Source of the DNA: Clostridia bacterium | GTDB lineage: Bacteria; Bacillota; Clostridia; Lachnospirales; Lachnospiraceae | Direction: 5' to 3' | DNA: 64,000 nt | Assembly (NCBI GenBank): GCA_910574475.1 | Contig: CAJTAT010000004.1 | Coordinates: 186,001-250,000 of the forward strand | In this document: positions 34,788 through 44,071 of the stretch, piece after piece | Layout: every line of letters starts with the position of its first letter | Numbering within the stretch: position 1 is the stretch's first letter | Made by a program: the position numbers and the translations under genes | The notes under the pieces: model-generated | The model's input: only the letters and a program-made list of their open reading frames with translations | Database searches by the model: none | Told to the model about the DNA's origin: nothing

Positions 34788-35657
34788 ATGAATTCCTATG
34801 TGATTATGACAGATAACATGGCAGACTTGCCAGAGAGTTATATTCAGGAGCATGGCTTGGAAGTAATATCTTTGAGCTACATTCTGGACGGGAAAACTTA
34901 TGATAGAGATCACCCATTAGAGGTGGGAGAATTTTATAATAAAATGAGAAATGGTTCTATGCCTACCACCTCCCAGGTAAACCCAGAGCAGGCAAAGGAG
35001 GCATTTGCTTCCTGTCTCAAGGCCGGAAAAGATGTGCTTTACCTTGCATTTTCTTCAGGCCTAAGCGGAACTTATGGCAGTGGACAGATAGCGGCTCAGG
35101 AGATTCAGGAGGAGAACACATATCCTGACAGAAGAATAGTAGTAGTGGATACACTCAGCGCTTCCCTGGGAGAAGGGCTTCTGGTACACAAGGCAGTTCA
35201 AATGAAGGAAGCTGGTAAATCTTTAGACGAGGTTGCTGCATGGGTGGAGGCAAATAAGCTGCACTTATGCCATAATTTTACAGTGGACGACTTATTCCAT
35301 CTGCATCGCGGCGGGCGTGTATCGAAGGCCACAGCGATTCTTGGTACTATGATCAATATTAAGCCGATTCTTCATGTAGACGATGAAGGGCATTTGATTG
35401 CTATTGGTAAGGTTCGGGGGCGGAAAAAATCCCTCGCTTCTCTGGTGGATCGCATGGGAGAGCAGATAAAAGGTTTTGAGAATCAGGAGGTCTTTATCAG
35501 CCATGGGGACTGCCTGGAGGACGCTCAGTATGTAGAAAAGCTGGTGAGAGAGCGCTTTGGAGTGGAGTCTTTCATTATTAACCATGTGGGCCCCACCATT
35601 GGAGCCCATTCCGGTCCGGGAACGATAGCGCTGTTTTTTATGGGGAACCCCCGATAG
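34788..35657 (+). CDS. DegV-family fatty-acid-binding protein, second copy
   Basis: A 289-residue DegV protein with VIMTDNMADLPE (residues 5-16), FSSGLSGTYGSG (near 89) and LHRGGRVSKATA (near 169), the fatty-acid and FakA contact blocks. The last residues overlap the convergent MATE gene by 20 bp. It differs clearly from the DegV at 19988, which fits separate fatty-acid preferences. Ribosome site GAGGAGGG. Confidence 0.88.
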   Translation: MNSYVIMTDNMADLPESYIQEHGLEVISLSYILDGKTYDRDHPLEVGEFYNKMRNGSMPTTSQVNPEQAKEAFASCLKAGKDVLYLAFSSGLSGTYGSGQIAAQEIQEENTYPDRRIVVVDTLSASLGEGLLVHKAVQMKEAGKSLDEVAAWVEANKLHLCHNFTVDDLFHLHRGGRVSKATAILGTMINIKPILHVDDEGHLIAIGKVRGRKKSLASLVDRMGEQIKGFENQEVFISHGDCLEDAQYVEKLVRERFGVESFIINHVGPTIGAHSGPGTIALFFMGNPR

Positions 35658-37095
35658 AGGCGGATTGTCGGGCCTCCAATGCAGTCTTCCACTTTCCGGT
35701 CCGATATTCGCAATAAGAAATCAAAAAGTTAACCAGCCAGCCTAAGGGTACTGCATACCAGACCATGGCAATTCCAAAACGAGGGGCCATGGTTACGGCA
35801 AATATTACCCGCAGGGCCAGATTGGCAAAGTTGGCGACAGTGAACATTTTCATATCGGCTGCTCCTCTCAGAAGGCCGTCTGTGGACATTTTCATGCCGA
35901 TGAGAGTAAAGAAAAAGCCTATAAATTTTAAATAACCACTTCCTGTGTCCAAGGCTAGCTTTGTTCCATCACTTCCCAGGAAAGAGGAGATAATGGAGTG
36001 ATGGAAGAATTCCAGCACCAGACATAGAAGAACCGCAAAAAAGACTACTAGACGCAGAACAGAATGATAACCTTTTACCACACGGTCTTTTTGCCCGGCG
36101 CCCAGGTTTTGAGCAGTGTAGGAGGACATGGCGTTGCCCAGAGCCAGCATGGGAACGACACAGATACTTTCCACACGCATTGCGGCTGAAAAGCCTGCCA
36201 GCATTTGGGGACCGAAGCTGTTGACTACAGACTGAACCAGCATCATTCCTATGGAGACGGTGGATTGCTGAAAGATAGAGGGTAGGGCGACCCGGCACAT
36301 GGAGAGGAGTTCATCAACGCTATAATATTTATGGATCCATTGAGACAAAGACCAACGTTTTTCTGACTCCATGAAGGGGTTTTGTGACTCAAAAAGGGTG
36401 GAGAGCGCCTGCTGGGAGGACACAGCCTGGCCCGGATATGTGTGCAATTCCCGAAGGAAAATCAAAAAGGAGAATAGGGCAGAGATGCCCTGGGCGATGA
36501 GTGTGGCCCACGCAACTCCGGCGATCCCCAGCCCCAGGGATCGCACCATATATATATCAAGTACAATATTAAAAACAGATGAGAAGATTAGAAGATACAG
36601 AGGAATACGGGAACGCCCCAGGGCATTGAACATGGAGGACAGCACATTGTACATGAACAGGAAAGGCAGTCCTAAAAAATAGATGTTCAGATATTCCACA
36701 GCCATATCAAGAATATCTTCTGGCGTTTTCAAAAAAATCATAAATTCCCGTCCAAAGAGAAGCCCAAGAACAGCCAGAAACAGACTGATAGCCAGAAAGG
36801 ACAGAAGCGCTGTGGAGATGGAGCGTTTCATCCGGTCGTAATTTTGGGCACCAAAGTATCGGCTGGTTAGGACAGAAGAGCCAACGCCACCGCCGATTGC
36901 AATGCAGATAAACACATTTGTCAGAGAGTAGGAAGCTCCTACAGCGGCCAGGGCATTTTCACTCACATAGCGGCCCACCACCATAGAATCAGCCATGGTG
37001 TAGAATTGCTGAAACAGATTTCCGATGATCATAGGTAAGGCAAACATGAGTATAGCCCGCATTGGGCGTTCTTTTAGAAGATAATCTTTTTCCAT
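35638..37095 (-). CDS. MATE-family multidrug/efflux transporter
   Basis: A 485-residue polytopic protein with about 12 helices; MILVGNLFQQFYTMADSMVVGRY-type opening (near 25-45) and IAIGGGVGSSVLTSRYFGA (near 75) are typical of the MATE/NorM family, which exports cations or drugs with H+ or Na+. ATG 37095 is chosen because TTTGGAGAAAATGG precedes it. A longer frame to 37200 would cross this ribosome site. Confidence 0.88.
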   Translation of the reverse strand: MEKDYLLKERPMRAILMFALPMIIGNLFQQFYTMADSMVVGRYVSENALAAVGASYSLTNVFICIAIGGGVGSSVLTSRYFGAQNYDRMKRSISTALLSFLAISLFLAVLGLLFGREFMIFLKTPEDILDMAVEYLNIYFLGLPFLFMYNVLSSMFNALGRSRIPLYLLIFSSVFNIVLDIYMVRSLGLGIAGVAWATLIAQGISALFSFLIFLRELHTYPGQAVSSQQALSTLFESQNPFMESEKRWSLSQWIHKYYSVDELLSMCRVALPSIFQQSTVSIGMMLVQSVVNSFGPQMLAGFSAAMRVESICVVPMLALGNAMSSYTAQNLGAGQKDRVVKGYHSVLRLVVFFAVLLCLVLEFFHHSIISSFLGSDGTKLALDTGSGYLKFIGFFFTLIGMKMSTDGLLRGAADMKMFTVANFANLALRVIFAVTMAPRFGIAMVWYAVPLGWLVNFLISYCEYRTGKWKTALEARQSASIGGSP

Positions 37096-37460
37096 ATACC
37101 ATTTTCTCCAAAGTTCTCTTTTTAATATATCCCCGATATAGCTGAATGTATCATAGAAATTTATTTTTGTCAAAATTATCCTCTCTTGACAAAGCCGCAT
37201 ATTTTTACAATTCCATACGTTAAATTTTATAAGATAAAGTACATTGCCTTAGTAAGGCTGACTTGTCTAATGAAGGCATTGGAACTTGAGAATGGAGGGG
37301 TTATATCTGAAACATTGGAACGTAGTACGACGAAATTCATCGTTACTGTTATTATGAGACTGGGACATGGGCAGATAGCAGAAGATTTGGCGGCATGCCT
37401 GCCTGCTCATAGGGAATCCTGCCTGCCAATCGGCGGCTGAGGAGGAGATGTACCTGGCCC
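37096..37460. other. 365-bp gap with long-range inverted repeat
   Basis: No convincing gene. The notable feature is GGACATGGGC (37363-37372), the inverse of GCCCATGTCC (37457-37466), 84 bp apart. The right arm covers the start codon of a possible small membrane peptide (37461), so pairing in RNA could hide it. Confidence 0.35.
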
Positions 37461-37604
37461 ATGTCCATAGGAAGTGTAGTACTGATACTGTCTGGACTGC
37501 TCCTGATCGCAGCACTGCTTCGTACAGCGCTAACTCTCTTTTTATGCTTTCGGCGGTATCGGGGGTTCAGGCATGAGGGATTTGAATATTCTAGTCTTCT
37601 TTGA
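37461..37604 (+). CDS. Possible 47-residue membrane peptide
   Basis: ATG 37461 opens a frame for 47 residues with a clean hydrophobic helix (about residues 4-20, SVVLILSGLLLIAALL) and a basic tail containing FRRYRGFRHEGF. GGAGGAG lies 14 bases upstream, which is rather far. The end overlaps the convergent XRE gene by 14 bp. It is unrecognised and could be chance, since the other frames here are closed or poor. The regular hydrophobic-then-basic pattern is the main support. Confidence 0.3.
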   Translation: MSIGSVVLILSGLLLIAALLRTALTLFLCFRRYRGFRHEGFEYSSLL

Positions 37605-37917
37605 ATTCCAACACCGCATGAATCATGGCGGCAGCAATTTCTAGCCGGCTGGGTGAAGCATTTTCCCACAAATCAGCCAGCTCATTGATTTTGCTGATTT
37701 CATTTTCATCAAGAGTATCTTGTAAAAGATAGTCAGGAGAGATTTTCAGTACATTGCAGATATTTATGAATACAGGCAGGCTGGGAACTTTTGTTCCGCC
37801 CTCAATCTGACGGAGATATGTTGCATTAATATTGCACAATTCTGAAAGCTTGTCAGCTGTAAATCTCCGATCTTTCCTTACCATGTTGATACGTTTGCCT
37901 AATCCTTTTTCTTTCAT
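37591..37917 (-). CDS. XRE-family helix-turn-helix regulator
   Basis: A 108-residue Cro/CI-type DNA-binding protein. The HTH spans residues 8-63 (RKDRRFTADKLSELCNINAT, then YLRQIEGGTKVPSL). A helical C-terminal tail (about 70-105) may dimerise. It is divergent from the 60-residue gene at 38059, its most likely target besides itself. Confidence 0.85.
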   Translation of the reverse strand: MKEKGLGKRINMVRKDRRFTADKLSELCNINATYLRQIEGGTKVPSLPVFINICNVLKISPDYLLQDTLDENEISKINELADLWENASPSRLEIAAAMIHAVLEFKED

Positions 37918-38058
37918 TTACTCACCTATTTCATAAGCTATCAACATTTATTTTGTACGCTTTTAGACTATATCATTCATAGAGATGGAAATAGCTTCCA
38001 AAAGGTTATATAGTATAAGCTGATAGACAACAAAAGTTCATGGAAGGAGAATTAGGCA

Positions 38059-38241
38059 ATGGAACTGAATTATTTTAAGGATAAACTCTTTGATTTATTG
38101 AATGATAGCGAGGAAATGGGCATTTTGGATATTGCTGTGGATGAGAGAAATAATACATTTACTATTAGCACTTTAGATGGGAGCGAGTTTGAGATTGTGT
38201 GTCGGAAAAAGAAAAAAGCAGGAAAGAGTGATAAAAATTAA
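38059..38241 (+). CDS. Small acidic/basic hypothetical protein
   Basis: A 60-residue protein, MELNYFKDKLFDLLNDSEEM at the start and a lysine-rich tail (KKKKAGKSDK). Not recognised. It has a strong ribosome site (GGAAGGAG, 9 bases upstream) and lies divergent to the XRE regulator. The middle (FTISTLDGSEFEIVC) looks like paired strands. Confidence 0.6.
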   Translation: MELNYFKDKLFDLLNDSEEMGILDIAVDERNNTFTISTLDGSEFEIVCRKKKKAGKSDKN

Positions 38242-38357
38242 GAAATTAAAAGCATAGCTCTATGAAATAATCGATCGGATAAATTTGCGAAATCAATCGG
38301 ATTAGACTATAATGATAGGGAGGTGAGCAAGAGAAAAGAATTACTTTGGAGGAAACA

Positions 38358-41300
38358 ATGTATATTGCAGATTTACATATCCATTCCAGATATTCCCGGG
38401 CTACAAGCCGTGACTGTACGCCAGAACATCTGGATCTTTGGGCAAGGCGGAAGGGAATTCACTTAGTGGGAACGGGAGACTTTACCCACAAAGCCTGGAG
38501 AGAAGAATTAAACGAAAAGTTAGAACCAGCAGAGGAAGGCTTGTATCGGCTGAAGAAAGAATATCGGATTTCGGATCACATAGATGGGGAGTCTTGGGAA
38601 CCTCGTTTTGTGGTAAGCGGAGAGATCAGTTCTATTTATAAAAAATACGACAGGACACGAAAGGTCCACAGCCTGATTCTGCTCCCTGGCCTTGAGGACG
38701 CGGATGTGATTTCCGCCAGATTGGAGACCATCGGAAATATTCATTCAGATGGAAGACCTATCCTTGGCCTGGATTGCCATGACCTTTTAGAGATTGTGCT
38801 GGAGCTGTGCCCCAGAGCTATCTATGTTCCGGCCCATATTTGGACGCCTCATTTTTCACTTTTTGGAGCATTTTCTGGCTTTGATACTGTGGAGGAATGT
38901 TTTGGGGATCTAAGCCCACATATTCATGCTTTGGAGACTGGACTTTCCTCCGACCCTCCTATGAACTGGCGGGTGTCGGCTTTGGACAGGTTCCAGCTTA
39001 TCTCCAATTCTGACGCTCATTCTCCGGCAAAGCTTGGGAGAGAAGCCAACCTTTTTGACATAGAACTGTCTTATGAGGGCTTGTATGGGGCCATACAGAA
39101 GGGGGAGGGCCTTCAGGGAACCATTGAGTTTTTCCCGGAGGAGGGCAAATACCACTTTGATGGACACCGAAAATGCGGGATCTGTCTGAGCCCTGTGGAG
39201 GCGGAACATCAGAATGGGCTCTGTCCTGTATGTGGAAGGAAGATGACCACGGGCGTTTCCCATCGCATTGAACAGCTTTCTGATCGTCCAGAGGGCTTTG
39301 TGCAAATTGGGGCGAAAAGGTTCGAAAGTTTGGTGCCATTGCCAGAAGTGATTGGCTCCTCCATTGGCCGGCCGGCCACCAGTGTAAAGACCATGAGTGA
39401 ATATGAAGTTATGCTGCAAAAGTTAGGGCCGGAATTTGAGATTTTGCGAAATGTTCCTCTGGAAGAGATACGCATCAAGATCGGGACACGGATAGCAGAG
39501 GGAATCCAGCGCCTGCGTGAGGGAAAGGTAGATCGCAGGCCAGGGTTTGACGGAGAGTATGGAAAGATTTCTTTGTTCCAGCCAGGCGAACTGGAGAATA
39601 TTGATGGCCAGATGAGCTTTCTGGACAATATTCAATGGCCGCAGAGTGAGAAAAAGGAAGAGAGAGAGCAACAGAAAAAGAAGCCAGAAGAAAAGAGTGA
39701 GCCAGAAAAAAGAACTCATGTGAGGACGCCTTTGGAGAATTCAGAACAGCAGGAGGCGGTTCGGGCTTTGGAGCGGGCAGTTGCAGTAACGGCAGGGCCT
39801 GGAACGGGAAAGACATTCACGCTAATTTCCCATATCCATTATCTGATTCAGGAGTGCGGCGCAAAGCCATCAGAAATTACGGCTGTCACCTTTACGAATC
39901 AGGCGGCCAGACAATTGAGGGAGCGATTGCAGAACCGTATGGAAAGCAAGCGGGGATTGAAGAAGCTCCAGACTGGTACCTTTCATGCTCTCTGCCTTTC
40001 CTATCTTCAGGAGAAAGGAGAGACAGGAATCCTGATAGATAGAGTAGAGACTTTGGAGCTGATTCAGGAGGCTACAAAGGAAGTAGGTGTGAGAAGAAAG
40101 CCAGAGAAGCTTCAAAACCTTATTTCTCTCTACAAGACTACAGATGAGAAGCCCGCTTTGGAAGAAAAGGAGCTCCAGATATATGAGGCTTATAATCGTA
40201 GGCTGAAGGAAAATGGACTTTGGGATTATGATGATTTGCTTACAGAGACTTGTCGTTTGCTCCAGGAGGAGACGAAGGAGTCAAAGGCTCACAGGTATCT
40301 TCTGGTGGATGAGTTTCAGGATATCAACCCAATTCAATATAAGCTGCTCAAACTTTGGAACCAGGGTGGAAAGCAGTTATTCGTCATAGGAGATCCCGAT
40401 CAGTCTATTTATGGATTTCGAGGTAGCAGCGCGAAATGTTTTGAACAGCTTCGAGATGATTTCTCAGAGTTTCGGGAGATAACTTTGGCCTGGAACTATC
40501 GCTCCACGCCAGAGATCTTAAAGACAGCCCTCCCGGTTATTTCAAAAAATCCCGGGCCGGAGAGACAACTTAAGCCTTTTTGTCCGACTGGCTCTATGGT
40601 TCACCGTGTGAAGGCGGAGGGGGCCTGGGAGGAAGCTGTATTTACAGCAAAAGAGATTGTGCGTCAGGTGGGCGGCGTAGATATGCTGCAAGCCCATGAG
40701 GCTGCGAAGCTGGATGGAAAAGAGGGAAATCGAAGCTTTGGAGATATAGCAGTACTTTACCGGACACACAGACAGGCAGAGCTGATAGAGCGCTGCCTCA
40801 AGCAGGAGGGGATCCCCTGTGTAATAGGAGGAAGAGATGATTTTTTGTCTGAACCTGTAGTTCGGGGGACTTTGAGCTTCTTCCGTTTCCTTTTAAATCC
40901 AGGCGATACACGGTCGGAGAACATTTGTAAGACTCTTCTCTGGAAGAACCGAGAGGATTTTTCTTCCATTCTGGAAAAATATGAAACCCTCATTGAAAAA
41001 GGAAAACCAGAGAAGATTTTGAAGCAATGGGCAGAAGATTTAGAACTGGAACGGGAAAAATCTATGGGCAAGTTAATGGATATGGCCTGTCTGTCCGGGA
41101 CTATGGAGGAGTTTTTGAACCATGTACTTCTCGGAGTGGAGAGCGATTTAAAACGCTGCCCAAGCAGGCATTATACTTCGGACGCCGTGACTTTAATGAC
41201 TCTTCACGGGGCAAAGGGACTCGAATTTCCTGTAGTTCTTATAGCCGGACTGCAAAAAGGCACTCTCCCCCTGGAGTACGGGGCAGGGCAGGCAGATTTG

Positions 41301-41489
41301 CCAGAAGAGAGGAGACTTTTTTTTGTGGGTATGACAAGGGCCAGGGAGGAATTGTTCCTCCTTACATGGGGAGAACCTTCTCAATTTGTAGATGAGATCC
41401 CAGAAGACTTGGTCCACTGTGAGGATGCATCTGTGAAAAAGCAGCAGGAGAGTGCTACACAGATGAGCTTGTTTGATTGGATGAAATGA
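38358..41489 (+). CDS. PHP/EndoQ-like nuclease fused to UvrD/Rep-type helicase
   Basis: A 1043-residue fusion. Residues 1-280 form a PHP phosphoesterase domain with metal motifs ADLHIHSRYSRA, GTGDFTH, and SNSDAHSP near 215. A four-cysteine knuckle follows (CGIC...CPVC, about 275-297). This order matches endonuclease Q, which nicks 5' of deaminated bases. After a charged linker (about 430-460), a complete SF1A helicase runs from 470: AGPGTGKT, DEFQDINPIQ (Walker B), GDPDQSIYGFRGS, WNYRST, TLHGAKGLEF, and VGMTRAREEL. ATG 38358 follows GGAGG; the TTG four codons upstream overlaps it. Its tail overlaps the convergent MerR gene by 35 bp. Confidence 0.88.
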   Translation: MYIADLHIHSRYSRATSRDCTPEHLDLWARRKGIHLVGTGDFTHKAWREELNEKLEPAEEGLYRLKKEYRISDHIDGESWEPRFVVSGEISSIYKKYDRTRKVHSLILLPGLEDADVISARLETIGNIHSDGRPILGLDCHDLLEIVLELCPRAIYVPAHIWTPHFSLFGAFSGFDTVEECFGDLSPHIHALETGLSSDPPMNWRVSALDRFQLISNSDAHSPAKLGREANLFDIELSYEGLYGAIQKGEGLQGTIEFFPEEGKYHFDGHRKCGICLSPVEAEHQNGLCPVCGRKMTTGVSHRIEQLSDRPEGFVQIGAKRFESLVPLPEVIGSSIGRPATSVKTMSEYEVMLQKLGPEFEILRNVPLEEIRIKIGTRIAEGIQRLREGKVDRRPGFDGEYGKISLFQPGELENIDGQMSFLDNIQWPQSEKKEEREQQKKKPEEKSEPEKRTHVRTPLENSEQQEAVRALERAVAVTAGPGTGKTFTLISHIHYLIQECGAKPSEITAVTFTNQAARQLRERLQNRMESKRGLKKLQTGTFHALCLSYLQEKGETGILIDRVETLELIQEATKEVGVRRKPEKLQNLISLYKTTDEKPALEEKELQIYEAYNRRLKENGLWDYDDLLTETCRLLQEETKESKAHRYLLVDEFQDINPIQYKLLKLWNQGGKQLFVIGDPDQSIYGFRGSSAKCFEQLRDDFSEFREITLAWNYRSTPEILKTALPVISKNPGPERQLKPFCPTGSMVHRVKAEGAWEEAVFTAKEIVRQVGGVDMLQAHEAAKLDGKEGNRSFGDIAVLYRTHRQAELIERCLKQEGIPCVIGGRDDFLSEPVVRGTLSFFRFLLNPGDTRSENICKTLLWKNREDFSSILEKYETLIEKGKPEKILKQWAEDLELEREKSMGKLMDMACLSGTMEEFLNHVLLGVESDLKRCPSRHYTSDAVTLMTLHGAKGLEFPVVLIAGLQKGTLPLEYGAGQADLPEERRLFFVGMTRAREELFLLTWGEPSQFVDEIPEDLVHCEDASVKKQQESATQMSLFDWMK

Positions 41490-42297
41490 TGGGAATTTCA
41501 ATCTGTACAATATAATCTTCTATCCGGTCGATGACAGTTTCATTGATTCCTTTTTCATAGGAAAAACCAGAAAGTTTCAGTCCCTGCATACGGGCATAAT
41601 CTAAAATTGCCTGGTATCGCAGGGACATTCCATCCCAATTTCCTTTATAAAACGCTCTTATATATTTCCCTTTTGGCTGTATATGCAGGCCGGCTTCCTG
41701 CTTGAGGAAAGGGATTTCTATAAAGAGCTTCGTGTAATCATCGAAATTACCGCTTTGGAGGCTGGTGACAGGGATCATGGATCCATAGGAGGCATCATGC
41801 AGTCGGCCAAGCTGGTATCTGGCCGTTTCGGCGGTGATCAGCTCTACCTCTTTTTCAAAAGTAATATTCGGATCAATATCCACTGTCACCAGACAGTGTT
41901 CTTCCTTTTCCACAATAGTGATTTCTGACAAGTCCATGGTCAGGAGAGTGACCATGTTCTGATGATGGTTATATAAAGTTTTCCTGACTGCCTTAAGGTG
42001 CATGATTTGCAGATCCAGGTCTGCAATTTTTTCATCCAGAAGACATTTCATGTTTTCAGCAGATCGGTTTTTCATAAAATTTTGTATTTCTGTAAGGGAT
42101 ACATCCAGCTCCCGCAGCAGCAGGATTGTTTCCAGAACAGGACTTTGATGGTAGTTATAGCAGCGGTATCCGTTGACTGGATTGATAGCAGCAGGCTTGA
42201 ATAGCCCAATTTCGTCATACCACATCAGAGTTTTTTTATTGATACCGTGCAGAGCTGCAAACTGACCGATTGTGAGCAGTTTGTTTTGTTCATCCAT
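41455..42297 (-). CDS. MerR-family regulator with GyrI/BmrR-like effector domain
   Basis: A 280-residue regulator: a winged HTH (residues 5-75, LTIGQFAALHGINKKTLMWYD), a coiled coil (about 80-120) and a C-terminal effector domain of the GyrI/BmrR type (about 125-278). Such proteins sense drugs and untwist promoters with a 19-bp spacer; exactly such a promoter lies in the divergent gap and drives a MATE exporter. ATG 42297 follows GGGGAG. Confidence 0.85.
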   Translation of the reverse strand: MDEQNKLLTIGQFAALHGINKKTLMWYDEIGLFKPAAINPVNGYRCYNYHQSPVLETILLLRELDVSLTEIQNFMKNRSAENMKCLLDEKIADLDLQIMHLKAVRKTLYNHHQNMVTLLTMDLSEITIVEKEEHCLVTVDIDPNITFEKEVELITAETARYQLGRLHDASYGSMIPVTSLQSGNFDDYTKLFIEIPFLKQEAGLHIQPKGKYIRAFYKGNWDGMSLRYQAILDYARMQGLKLSGFSYEKGINETVIDRIEDYIVQIEIPIISSNQTSSSV

Positions 42298-42339
42298 TTT
42301 ATTTCTCCCCAAATCACATAAATTATTTTTGCTCCCCTA

Positions 42340-42370
42340 TTGACCATACAGTTACTGTACGGTATATGAT
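42340..42370 (+). promoter_or_regulatory. MerR-type promoter with 19-bp spacer for MATE gene
   Basis: TTGACC (42340-42345), a 19-bp spacer, then TATGAT (42365-42370). The spacer carries the dyad TACAGT-T-ACTGTA (42348-42360). This over-long spacer with central dyad is the hallmark of MerR activation and ties the regulator at 41455 to the exporter at 42410. Confidence 0.85.
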
Positions 42371-42409
42371 ACTCTTTGCAGAAAGTAAATGCAAGAGGAG
42401 AAAAAACAT

Positions 42410-43741
42410 ATGGATAATCAAAATGTATATTTAAAACCAGTAACTTTGAAAAATATCTTAAAGTTTGCTGTTCCGACCATTGCTATGACCGTATTTATGT
42501 CTTTTTATACAATGGTTGACGGCTTATTTGTATCAAATCTCATTGGCACAGACGCACTCTCAGCCATCAACCTGACAGCGCCTGTCATTCAGCTTGTCAC
42601 CGCTATCTCCACCATGCTTGCTACCGGAGGCAGCGCAGTCATTATGAAAAAAATGGGGGAACAGAAAAGCAAGGAGGCAAAAGAAGATTTTACATTCCTG
42701 ATCCTGGTGAATGTGTTTGTGGGAATCATCATGTGCGCCATTGGGTATCTGGCAATGGATCTCATTTTTTCCGGGATGAATCTTTCAGTAGATGTAGAAA
42801 GGTACTGTGTGGAATACTTAAGCCGCTATCTGGTATTTACCGTACCCATTCTTTTAATGAACAACTTTACCCTCTACATGATTGCCAGTGAGAAGGCGAC
42901 CCTCTCATTTATCTGCTCTGTGACAGGCGGCGTCCTGAATATGATACTGGACTATGTATTTATTGCAGGGCTCCACATGGGAATCAGTGGGGCGGCAATT
43001 GCAACAGGTCTTGGGTATTCTGTGACAGCAGTTGTAGGCCTGTTTGTTTTTAGCAGTAAGAAAAGCTTGCTGCACTTTATGAAGCCAGTTTTCCGATTCA
43101 AAGTCCTTGTAAACGCAACCACAAACGGATGCTCAGAAATGGCAACAGCCCTTGTCACTGGAATCATTACAATGATGTTCAACTGGACGATGCTTCATTA
43201 TGTGGGAGAGAATGGCGTTGCTGCTGTTACAATCATTATGTATGTATTGATGTTTGCAAGCTCCCTGTATACGGGGTATTCCTACGGAGTGGCTCCCATG
43301 ATTAGTTTTTATTATGGGGAGCAGAATCATGAGAAGCTGAAAAAGCTTGTAGCCACCAGTTTAAGGGTGATTGCATTTATTTCTGTGATAACAGTTGCGG
43401 CCTCCTTTATGCTTACAAAGCCCCTGGTATCTGTCTTTGCCCGACCGGATAACCCAGTATATGATTTGGCAGTAACCGGAAATAAAATATGTACCATAGC
43501 ATTATTTTTTATAGGCTTCAACATTTTTGCCAGTGGGATGTTTACGGCATTATCCAACGGGATTGTTTCGGCTGTGCTGGCATTTTCCAGGTCTTTTGTA
43601 TTTATGCTGATTACTATGATTGTGCTGCCCATATTTCTGGGGGTGAATGGAATCTGGCTGGCGACACCTATGGCAGAGCTTATGGCACTGGCTTTGTCTG
43701 CCTCACTGTTTTTGAAATTTAGAAAGAGATATGGGTATTAA
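42410..43741 (+). CDS. MATE-family efflux transporter under MerR control
   Basis: A 443-residue membrane protein with about 12 helices and the MATE opening FAVPTIAMTVFMSFYTMVDG (near 17) followed by LIGTDALSAINLTAPV. ATG 42410 is used because AGAGGAG lies 10 bases upstream; the ATG at 42389 is ahead of that site. The divergent MerR regulator and 19-bp-spacer promoter indicate drug-inducible expression. Confidence 0.88.
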   Translation: MDNQNVYLKPVTLKNILKFAVPTIAMTVFMSFYTMVDGLFVSNLIGTDALSAINLTAPVIQLVTAISTMLATGGSAVIMKKMGEQKSKEAKEDFTFLILVNVFVGIIMCAIGYLAMDLIFSGMNLSVDVERYCVEYLSRYLVFTVPILLMNNFTLYMIASEKATLSFICSVTGGVLNMILDYVFIAGLHMGISGAAIATGLGYSVTAVVGLFVFSSKKSLLHFMKPVFRFKVLVNATTNGCSEMATALVTGIITMMFNWTMLHYVGENGVAAVTIIMYVLMFASSLYTGYSYGVAPMISFYYGEQNHEKLKKLVATSLRVIAFISVITVAASFMLTKPLVSVFARPDNPVYDLAVTGNKICTIALFFIGFNIFASGMFTALSNGIVSAVLAFSRSFVFMLITMIVLPIFLGVNGIWLATPMAELMALALSASLFLKFRKRYGY

Positions 43742-43764
43742 TCTGTCAAACAGCTGCTAATTTA

Positions 43765-43789
43765 TAATCTCATAAATTTGGTGAGATTA
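43765..43789 (+). terminator. Hairpin terminator after MATE gene
   Basis: TAATCTCA/TGAGATTA, 8-bp stem with 9-base loop, then ATTTTAG; 23 bp past the stop. The U-run is short. Confidence 0.5.
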
Positions 43790-43840
43790 ATTTTAGTAAA
43801 GTTTAAATTACTAATATTAAATTGACTAAAAGGATAAGGA

Positions 43841-44071
43841 GTGGGTATTCAGGCGGAGACAGCTTTTTTATCCTTTCAGTCTGCATTAGAGTATGTGTTC
43901 CAACTGGCGGAAAAAGAACGGCTGATCCTGGTTATTGACGAGTACCCCTATGTGGCCCGAGCATCCGAGAGCCTTGCCTCTACGCTACAACTTTTGCCTT
44001 TGAATCGTGCTAAGCAAATCAGAAAACTCATCGCGCCTGTATTCTTTTTAACAGAGCACCACACAGCATGA
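43841..44071 (+). pseudogene. Internal fragment of an archaeal-type (DUF234-associated) ATPase
   Basis: About 55 codons (43841-44005) match the middle of AAA-like ATPases, with a Walker B-like LILVIDEYPYVARAS. No Walker A precedes it and the frame then runs into unrelated sequence that belongs to the convergent permease gene. Both ends are missing, so this is a relic, probably left by recombination at the edge of the MerR-ABC unit. Confidence 0.65.

Noticed and set aside
37352-37669. 105-codon minus-strand frame upstream of the XRE gene
   Set aside because: It overlaps the XRE start region in another frame, has no ribosome site and a composition unlike a folded protein.
38910-39816. Several long minus-strand frames inside the PHP-helicase gene
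   Set aside because: GC-rich codon bias of the plus-strand gene opens these frames; the PHP and helicase motifs are on the plus strand.
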